Of a stretch of DNA of 64,000 bases, positions 58,375 through 64,000 are shown one piece after another. Every line of letters begins with the position of its first letter. Positions within the stretch are counted from its first letter, which is position 1. The notes beneath the pieces are model-generated. The model ran no database searches. It saw nothing but the letters and a program-made list of their open reading frames with translations, and was not told the DNA's origin. The DNA is from an uncultured Prevotellaceae bacterium (GTDB lineage Bacteria > Bacteroidota > Bacteroidia > Bacteroidales > Bacteroidaceae): assembly GCA_902778255.1 (NCBI GenBank), contig CACYXD010000008.1, positions 51,743 through 115,742 on the forward strand. Direction: 5' to 3'. A program made the position numbers and the translations under genes.

Positions 58375-60538
58375 TGTGATTTGATTTTAAAGTTGAATAA
58401 TGTTGACTATATTTTATTTTCTTTCCATGATTGAAGCGAATAATCAATGAGGCATAGACAGTAGTACCTGCGGAAGTGGTGCCTACATGACGGCCATGAG
58501 GCGTATCATCCACATAATTGAAGATATTGTCGATGCCAGCCTCAAGACCCACTCCCAGCCCCTCCCTGAGAAGGAGGGGAGTAGTTAGTATCCCATTATA
58601 CCGAAGAGCCAGACGCCATATCATATATCCCTTGCCATCACCATGTTTCTCGTAATACCGCTTGGTAGATGCACGACCGTAAAGACCGATGCCCTTACTG
58701 ACTGGACGCAGCATCTTACTCCCCTCCTTCTCAGGGAGGGGCTGGGAGTGGGTCTTTGTCCATGTAGCGTAGACATTTCCCTTATGATGGGCCGTACCAT
58801 TGATAGTCAGGCGACGGAACTGTTCCGTGTCCTCATCATACACACTACCGCGAGCCTGCAGATAACTATAGCCGCCACCAAAGGAAATTTCCTTTGTTGC
58901 GTTCCATTTCACACTGAAGTCAACCCCCGTAGTATAGGCATCCTCCAGATTCTTGTACTGCTGCACCAGCTGTGGCTGATACTGGACGATATATTCACCT
59001 GGAGCCTGCGAGAGGGGAATCTTCACCAGACTAATCATTTGGTCCACCTTATTATAATAGCCAGTCAGACTGATATTCACCTGGTGGATGCGATATTCTG
59101 CACTCAAAGAGAAATAATTACTGGTCTGAGGTTTCAGACTGGTATTCCCCAGACACAAGCCTGCCATCGTGCTCATATAGCGATAATGCAGTTCTTTGGG
59201 CGTGGGCGACTTAAAGCCCTGTGCCCATGAAGCACGCAGCGTCATATCACCAAGACTCCACATGGCACTAACCTTGGGTGTGAGATGCAGGCCGAACTGC
59301 TGGTTATGATCCAATCGCAAGCCTGCCGTTACATTCAGATTGTCGAGAGGCGACCACTCATCCTGCGCATAAAGTGCCTGAGTCCAGTCGGTAGCAGTAC
59401 CATCGGCCACACGATTAGGAGCTTTCAGCCAGTCATAACGGTAATCATAACCTATGCTGAGACGCTGGCTATATGGCAACGAGAACACACCTTTCAGCTG
59501 GGTCATCATCCTGCGCTGGTCAGACTGCAGGATACGGTCGCCATCAAAATAGATAGCAGCATAAGGCGAGGGATCCGTCTCATCGATAACACCATTAAGT
59601 GAGGTATAGTCATAATAATAGGCATGACGATTCCATGTAACATCGGCTGTCAACATGTCTCCATTATTCATCCGCCACGACCAACCCGCAGCAGCAGCGG
59701 CATCATCGTATGACAGGTCATAATAATGAGCCACCTCGGAATCACCTCCACGCGGGTGATAGATATGCTTATGGTAGAGCATTCCCTCCGCATAGACCTC
59801 CATCCCCTTGGCTGGTTCTACGGAAAGACGTTCGGAGAGTTGCCACAGTTGGTTCTTGCTGACAGTCTTATTCATCGTATTCGTGATGATGCGTCCACCA
59901 TAACGCTCGGGTGCCTCCATCGAGAAATTTTTCCAGCCATCAGAATGACGGAAATGGAAGTTCGTCATGCTGCGAACAGGGCCGAATGTAAGTCCCACAG
60001 CATTATGTTGACGAAAATCGCCATACGATCCGCCACGCGTTTCGTTTTCCAACTGAAGATTGCTTTCCTGCTTTCGTGTAATGATATTGATAACGCCAGC
60101 AATAGCATCTGAGCCATAGAGCGCTGACGCCGCACCTTTCACAATCTCTATGCGCTCAATACGGGCTGGATTAATCTGTCCCAGGTCATTCTCACCACCA
60201 TTATCGCCATGCAGGCGTTTGCCATCAACCAAGACAAGGATATAGGAATTGCCCAGACCATTCATCTGCATCTGACTGCCCATATCGTCTTCATTGAAGG
60301 AGAAACTGGCAGATAGTCCGTTGAGGATTTCCTCGATGCTGCGTCCGCCATACTGTTCCAGGTCACGACGGGTGATAACTTCCGTCTGGACTGGAGCCGT
60401 ACGCAACAGATGATGGGTGCCAGTGCCTGTCACCACCACTTCCTGCAACGAGTCGCCCTTGATGGGTTCCTGAGCTTCAGCAAAAGAGACCATCCCCAAA
60501 AGAATGAATCCAGTTATCATTAATTGCCTCATCAGCAT
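58361..60538 (-). CDS. btuB: TonB-dependent receptor, BtuB-type
   Basis: Outer-membrane TonB-dependent transporter of 725 aa, probable cobalamin/corrinoid importer. Signal MLMRQLMITGFILLGMVSFA; a plug domain from about residue 30 with a TonB-box-like QEVVVTGTG, GRSIEEILNGLSASF and IERIEIVKGAASALYGSDAI; then a 22-strand-type barrel ending YASLIIRF near the C-terminus. A cobalamin riboswitch lies upstream. Oddity: two halves of a 39-nt inverted repeat are embedded in frame near the C-terminus, read as HSQPLPEKEGSKM and TTPLLLREGLGVGLE. cbiK overlaps its end by 14 nt. Confidence 0.9.
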   Translation of the reverse strand: MLMRQLMITGFILLGMVSFAEAQEPIKGDSLQEVVVTGTGTHHLLRTAPVQTEVITRRDLEQYGGRSIEEILNGLSASFSFNEDDMGSQMQMNGLGNSYILVLVDGKRLHGDNGGENDLGQINPARIERIEIVKGAASALYGSDAIAGVINIITRKQESNLQLENETRGGSYGDFRQHNAVGLTFGPVRSMTNFHFRHSDGWKNFSMEAPERYGGRIITNTMNKTVSKNQLWQLSERLSVEPAKGMEVYAEGMLYHKHIYHPRGGDSEVAHYYDLSYDDAAAAAGWSWRMNNGDMLTADVTWNRHAYYYDYTSLNGVIDETDPSPYAAIYFDGDRILQSDQRRMMTQLKGVFSLPYSQRLSIGYDYRYDWLKAPNRVADGTATDWTQALYAQDEWSPLDNLNVTAGLRLDHNQQFGLHLTPKVSAMWSLGDMTLRASWAQGFKSPTPKELHYRYMSTMAGLCLGNTSLKPQTSNYFSLSAEYRIHQVNISLTGYYNKVDQMISLVKIPLSQAPGEYIVQYQPQLVQQYKNLEDAYTTGVDFSVKWNATKEISFGGGYSYLQARGSVYDEDTEQFRRLTINGTAHHKGNVYATWTKTHSQPLPEKEGSKMLRPVSKGIGLYGRASTKRYYEKHGDGKGYMIWRLALRYNGILTTPLLLREGLGVGLEAGIDNIFNYVDDTPHGRHVGTTSAGTTVYASLIIRFNHGKKIKYSQHYSTLKSNHNEED
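58545..58583. repeat. 39-nt inverted repeat, left copy, inside btuB
   Basis: The segment beginning AGACCCACTCCCAGCCCC and ending AGGAGGGGAGTA is the exact reverse complement of 58717-58755. It is translated on the minus strand as TPLLLREGLGVGL. Confidence 0.9.
58717..58755. repeat. 39-nt inverted repeat, right copy, inside btuB
   Basis: The segment beginning TACTCCCCTCCTTCTC and ending GCTGGGAGTGGGTCT pairs perfectly with 58545-58583, leaving 133 bp between. It is translated as THSQPLPEKEGSK. The pair could flip the intervening part of btuB or mark a short mobile repeat. Confidence 0.9.
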
Positions 60539-60715
60539 CTTTGTTTCGTTTTTAAAAAGAGGACGTGCTATCTCCCGACAGGACGGCCTCCGTTTGAACT
60601 TATATAATAATACACGTATACACGTACAATGAAGGCCTGCGCCCTCGTTGATTCTACAAAAAACAAAAACTTGCGTCGCACGCCCTTACATCGAGAGCAT
60701 TTGACCTTTCTTCCT

Positions 60716-60905
60716 GTAAAAGGCTGGTCTTCAGACTTTCCTCCGCTCCCAAGCGCCTTCTCAAGCAACTGCTCAATGGCGTTTATGCTTAGGAGTCATA
60801 ATGGAGTTCACTGCTGCGGGACAGTCGGAGATTCACACTCCAGTTCCCAATTAATCGCGGCTAAGCGAACCTTTCAGGGCAGTGTCACGTATGACATTGC
60901 GGGTG
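60716..60905 (-). ncRNA. Cobalamin riboswitch upstream of btuB-cbiK
   Basis: On the minus strand the order is GGGAACTGGAGTGTGAATCT, then GACTGTCCCGC (the conserved ACxGTxCCGC-type region), CAGTGAACTCC, and the B12 box AGTCTGAAGACCAGCC (60722-60737 in plus coordinates). These are the standard elements of the cobalamin class in the right order. About 180 nt separate it from the btuB start and contain further hairpins (for example ACACGTATACACGT near 60615) that could serve as expression platform. Confidence 0.88.
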
Positions 60906-60913
60906 CAAAGTTA
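60906..60913 (-). promoter_or_regulatory. Promoter -7 element for the btuB riboswitch transcript
   Basis: CAAAGTTA on the plus strand is TAACTTTG on the minus strand, just before the btuB riboswitch. It is back to back with the promoter at 60932-60964. Confidence 0.65.
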
Positions 60914-60931
60914 CAACTTTTTTTGAAAACC

Positions 60932-60964
60932 AAACATTATTTCAGGAAAAAGTTCGTATATTTG
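60932..60964 (+). promoter_or_regulatory. Promoter for the rightward riboswitch transcript
   Basis: TTTG (60932-60935) and TATATTTG (60957-60964) are 21 nt apart. The riboswitch begins directly downstream. Confidence 0.75.
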
Positions 60965-60971
60965 CACCCGA

Positions 60972-61130
60972 TTTGGTGATTTCCCCGTGATCCACGGGGG
61001 AAGAGAGGGAATCAGGTGAGAGACCTGAACAGTGCCCGCTACTGTAATCTCCATTATGAAAAGTCTAATGTATCCACTGAGACAATAATCGGGAAGGAAG
61101 GCTTTTTGGAGAAAGTCAGGAAACCTGCCA
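60972..61130 (+). ncRNA. Cobalamin riboswitch upstream of the second TonB receptor
   Basis: The elements appear in order: GGGAATCAGGTGAGAGACCT (about 61008-61026), AACAGTGCCCGCTACTGTAA (61028-61047), a variable arm, GGAAGGAAGGC, and the B12 box AGTCAGGAAACCTGCC (61114-61129). This is a near-consensus cobalamin riboswitch. The receptor's GTG start lies about 60 nt downstream, so translation control by occluding the start region is plausible. It controls a TonB receptor and a DUF4374 lipoprotein. Confidence 0.93.
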
Positions 61131-61190
61131 ATCTATACAAATATTGACACGAACGCCCCGGGAATAGGGTTTCGGAAGAAAGTTAAGAAA

Positions 61191-63338
61191 GTGAGAAGAA
61201 AGAAACTATTGCTGATGCTTGCACTGTGGCTTATGGTCGCAGCGGTTTCCTTTGCCCAAAAGTCACGAAAGAACGCGCTGCGCGACTCCGTGACACTTGA
61301 CAACATTACCGTTTTGGGTAAAAGCAAGACACAGCAACTGCGCGAAGGGGCCCTTACCGTGAATGCCATCGACGTACGTTCGATGATAAGCAGCATCAGC
61401 AACCTGAACAGTCTGATTGACCATACAGCAGGTGTGAAGATACGCGAGGAAGGTGGACTGGGCAGCGACTTCGACCTGAGCATCAACGGAATGTCTGGCA
61501 ATGCCGTGAGATACTTCATCGATGGTGTGCCTCTCGACACAAAAGGATCTGGCGTCACACTCGCCAATCTGCCCATCAGCATGATCGACCATGTAGAGAT
61601 ATATAAAGGTGTGGTGCCTACGTGGCTCAGTAGTGATGCGCTGGGAGGAGCCATCAATGTGGTGACGAATCGCAAGAAGACCAATTACCTCGATGCGTCG
61701 TATGGCATTGGTTCCTTCCATACCCATAAAGCCGACCTCAATGCGCAGTATATTTTCAAGAACGGACTGACCATCCGCCCCACCCTTGGCATCAACTACT
61801 CTAAGAACGACTACAAGATGCGAGGTGTGGAACTATGGGACGAGACGGCACGAAAGTTCCTGCCACAAGACCGCAAGCGTTTTCACGATGCCTACCTTTC
61901 ATTGTTAGGACAGGTGGAAGTGGGATTTACGGATAAATGGTGGACAGACGAGTTCTTTGTCAGCGCATCATACCATCAGACCGACAAAGAACTGCAGACA
62001 GGACAGGTGCAAACACGTGTCATCGGTATGGCAGATAAACAGACAAAAGCCTGGATCATTGGCGCCCGCTATCAGAAACACGCGTTCCTGTTGGAAGGTC
62101 TCAATGCCAACTTCTCGTTCTCTCACACCTGGGACCATTCTATCTCCACAGATACCGCTCACCGCCAGTACGACTGGAACGGCGACTATATAGTCAGCGG
62201 ACATAACGAGTTGAACGGCAGAAACTTCAAACGGAGGCATATTAAGCGACCCATGACGAATGCGCGAGCCGAACTGAACTACCTATTCTCTGACGAACAC
62301 ATGCTGAACATCTGTTATGCGCTGAATCGTACAGGAAACAACCGCTGGGATGATGTGGACCAGGAGTTTGAGCCTGCCAATGACGTACTGGCCAAGCATA
62401 TCATCGGACTGGCCTATAACCAGTCGTTAATGCAAGGGCGGTGGTACAACACCTTCTTTGTGAAAGACTATATCAATTATCTGTCAGTAGAACAGACAGA
62501 CCTGGCTTTCCTGACCAACTCGCGAGACGTGACCGGTTCGAACACCCAAAACAACATTGGCGGAGGCATAGGCAGCCGATTTGAAATTATCAGACCATTG
62601 GCCATCAAAGCCAGCTATGAACATAGCGTTCGACTGCCCCTGGCAAGAGAACTGTTGGGCAACGGTACTACTATCTACGCCAATATGGCATTAAAGCCTG
62701 AGTGTAGCGACAACCTAAACCTAGGCCTCTTTGGTACGTTGCAATACGGACAACACACCTTTTACTATGAAGCCAATGGTTTTCTGCGATTTGTGGACAA
62801 CTATATCCAACCACAAATAGCCGAGAAAGAAGGTATGATGCAATACACCAACGAACCTGCCGTGCATATCAAAGGTATTGAGGGAGAGGTGCGCTACAAC
62901 TGGGATAAGCGTCTGCAGATAGTGGGCAACATGAGTTGGCAAGATGCGCGCAACCGTCAGGAATACCTGACTAACGGGCAGCCCAATGCCACCTTCAACA
63001 ATCGCGTGCCCAATCGTCCTTGGCTGTTCGCATCGACAGAAGCCCACTACTCGTTCTTCGACCTTTTCCAAGAAAAAGACCACCTGACCGTGAGTGCCGA
63101 CTATCAGTGGGTCCATTGGTTCTTCTTGTCGTGGGAGGCCTACGGCAGCAAGAGTACCAAAGCCCGCATTCCGACAAAGAATACCATAGGTGCAAATATC
63201 ACCTATTCATGGTGCCGCAACAGATATAGCGTCTCGATAGACTGCGACAATCTGTTTGATGCAACGACCTACGACAACTACAAGTTGCAGAGACCAGGTC
63301 GCACACTGTTCGCCAAGTTCAGGCTATTATTACAATAA
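61191..63338 (+). CDS. TonB-dependent receptor under cobalamin riboswitch
   Basis: A 715-aa outer-membrane receptor, start GTG at 61191 (MRRKKLLLMLALWLMVAAVS; signal cleavage near AQKS). The plug begins VTLDNITVLGKSKTQQLREG and includes LIDHTAGVKIREEGGLGSDF, DLSINGMSGNAVRYFIDGVP and VPTWLSSDALGGAINVVT. The barrel includes LSVEQTDLAFLTNSRDVTGS and ends RPGRTLFAKFRLLLQ. It differs clearly from the BtuB-type protein on the other side. The riboswitch makes a corrinoid ligand likely; the partner lipoprotein gene follows after 36 nt. Confidence 0.9.
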   Translation: MRRKKLLLMLALWLMVAAVSFAQKSRKNALRDSVTLDNITVLGKSKTQQLREGALTVNAIDVRSMISSISNLNSLIDHTAGVKIREEGGLGSDFDLSINGMSGNAVRYFIDGVPLDTKGSGVTLANLPISMIDHVEIYKGVVPTWLSSDALGGAINVVTNRKKTNYLDASYGIGSFHTHKADLNAQYIFKNGLTIRPTLGINYSKNDYKMRGVELWDETARKFLPQDRKRFHDAYLSLLGQVEVGFTDKWWTDEFFVSASYHQTDKELQTGQVQTRVIGMADKQTKAWIIGARYQKHAFLLEGLNANFSFSHTWDHSISTDTAHRQYDWNGDYIVSGHNELNGRNFKRRHIKRPMTNARAELNYLFSDEHMLNICYALNRTGNNRWDDVDQEFEPANDVLAKHIIGLAYNQSLMQGRWYNTFFVKDYINYLSVEQTDLAFLTNSRDVTGSNTQNNIGGGIGSRFEIIRPLAIKASYEHSVRLPLARELLGNGTTIYANMALKPECSDNLNLGLFGTLQYGQHTFYYEANGFLRFVDNYIQPQIAEKEGMMQYTNEPAVHIKGIEGEVRYNWDKRLQIVGNMSWQDARNRQEYLTNGQPNATFNNRVPNRPWLFASTEAHYSFFDLFQEKDHLTVSADYQWVHWFFLSWEAYGSKSTKARIPTKNTIGANITYSWCRNRYSVSIDCDNLFDATTYDNYKLQRPGRTLFAKFRLLLQ

Positions 63339-63374
63339 ACAATATAACATCTAATTTAAAAATCAAAAGACAAA

Positions 63375-64000
63375 ATGAAAAAACTAAGTTTCCTTCATTT
63401 GCTGATGGCAGTACTGATGATCACCGCTGCCTTTACAGCATGTTCTAAAGATGATGACAACGGTACTTCCGGCTCATCAAAAGGTGCCCACTACGACCTG
63501 ACTATTACAGTAGGAAAGCATGGTGGTATGGCAAAATCAGAGACCCACGTGACACTGAGCGTGGCTTCGCTGAGCGACCCCGACACAACTATCACGTTCG
63601 ACGGCAAGGGTGTTGAGATTACCGACTACACAATTGAAAGCATCTACGACGACGAGTTCATGTACCAGGTACCCTCTTCAAAGGACCGTTTCTCTAAACT
63701 GCAGTTGAAGAACAACGAACTGACGGTGGTACAGGAGCAGAGATTCGACAAGAACACCTACACACCACGTAACTACACCCACGCATGGCTCGACAAGAAC
63801 ACCCTGCTCATCATGTCAACAACAGAAGATCACACCAAGGTGATTTGGACGAAGTTGAACGTCAAGGACATGAGCATCATTAATGAGGGAACGGTGGACG
63901 GCATCAAAGTGGCCGAAGGCTATAACGTGCTGTCAACCAGCGGTCTGCTAACCTATCGTAAGAGCGACAAAAAACTGTTCTACTTCTACAACAACAAGGG
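63375..64000 (+). CDS. DUF4374 domain lipoprotein (5' part, runs off the window)
   Basis: ATG at 63375 and an open frame of 208 codons to the edge. The signal MKKLSFLHLLMAVLMITAAF ends TACSKDDDN with the lipobox Cys at 23. The text HYDLTITVGKHGGMAKSETH, SIYDDEFMYQVPSSKDRFSK, TYTPRNYTHAWLDKNTLLIM and GLLTYRKSDKKLFYFYNN fits the DUF4374 family, predicted beta-propeller lipoproteins next to TonB receptors. Being in the riboswitch-controlled unit it is a candidate surface corrinoid-binding partner of the receptor, by analogy to BtuG. Confidence 0.83.
   Translation, partial: MKKLSFLHLLMAVLMITAAFTACSKDDDNGTSGSSKGAHYDLTITVGKHGGMAKSETHVTLSVASLSDPDTTITFDGKGVEITDYTIESIYDDEFMYQVPSSKDRFSKLQLKNNELTVVQEQRFDKNTYTPRNYTHAWLDKNTLLIMSTTEDHTKVIWTKLNVKDMSIINEGTVDGIKVAEGYNVLSTSGLLTYRKSDKKLFYFYNNK

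Noticed and set aside
58545-58755. Terminal inverted repeats of an insertion sequence in btuB
   Set aside because: Only 133 bp lie between them and these encode normal receptor residues in frame; there is no transposase or target-site duplication.
60629-60979. Plus-strand open frame of 116 codons in the btuB upstream region
   Set aside because: It is antisense to the cobalamin riboswitch and overlaps both divergent promoters; the conserved RNA elements explain the sequence better.

Overview
The window reads as chromosomal DNA of a Prevotella-like member of the Bacteroidales (phylum Bacteroidota). Supporting signs are the phylum-specific promoter (TTTG, then about 20 nt, then TAnnTTTG) in front of many genes, split glycine decarboxylase genes (gcvPA/gcvPB), a BspA-type leucine-rich-repeat surface protein, DUF5020, DUF3316 and DUF4374 proteins, a lipoprotein CbiK, two TonB-dependent receptors, and several large secreted proteins sharing a C-terminal tail of the form YxLxGxx...KGxYIxNGKKxxxK. 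This assignment is inference from gene content; no 16S gene is present.

Layout. 1-2.7 kb: an outer-membrane protein and ruvA (leftward) and ddh (rightward). 2.8-6.6 kb: a large secreted protein, a 59-aa peptide and a GH28 pectinase. 6.6-12.9 kb: a leftward operon lplA-gcvT-gcvH-gcvPA-gcvPB-lpdA holding all four glycine-cleavage activities plus lipoylation. 13-22.2 kb: a rightward series of dxs, trkA-trkH, a TonB-C-terminal-domain protein, a secreted unknown, a GH16 glucanase, an NCS2 purine-type permease and a Tsx-like DUF5020 protein. It meets a second NCS2 (uracil/xanthine-type) permease at a shared terminator. 23.7-32.5 kb: murQ, a truncated UPF0145 copy, a candidate structured ncRNA, then a cassette of two secreted alpha/beta hydrolases, a BspA-like LRR protein and a second small acidic peptide closed by a strong terminator, followed by an intact UPF0145 gene. 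32.8-38.6 kb: an RCC1/Big2/LRR surface protein, a decayed toxin-antitoxin locus, a 22-bp tandem repeat, a two-gene ABC-ATPase + DUF4435 (Toprim-like) module resembling a small PARIS-type defence pair, and tRNA-Val(GAC). 38.7-47.6 kb: an FKBP lipoprotein, glyS, a 977-aa secreted protein, parC-type topoisomerase and a DUF3316 protein. 47.6-54.7 kb: a seven-gene leftward L-fucose operon (FucP, mutarotase, AraC regulator, GH29 fucosidase, aldo/keto reductase, amidohydrolase, Zn alcohol dehydrogenase) suggesting an oxidative route. 54.9-64 kb: an S41 peptidase, a CobD-like aminotransferase, a 33-aa cationic peptide gene, and a corrinoid region in which two divergent cobalamin riboswitches drive btuB-cbiK on one side and a TonB receptor plus a DUF4374 lipoprotein on the other.

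The most interesting material for follow-up is: the ATPase/DUF4435 pair with its debris-rich surroundings; the two small MKKxYxKP peptides, each directly 3' of a large surface protein; the 33-aa peptide with its own promoter and terminator; the structured RNA at about 25.1-25.3 kb; and a recurrent class of low-complexity word repeats. Those repeats sit at operon junctions and have been absorbed in frame into proteins (lpdA, gcvPA, gcvPB, a DUF3316 signal peptide, fucP/AraC C-termini). A 39-nt inverted pair of a different word lies inside btuB. All calls come from reading the sequence and translated frames; no database search was possible.
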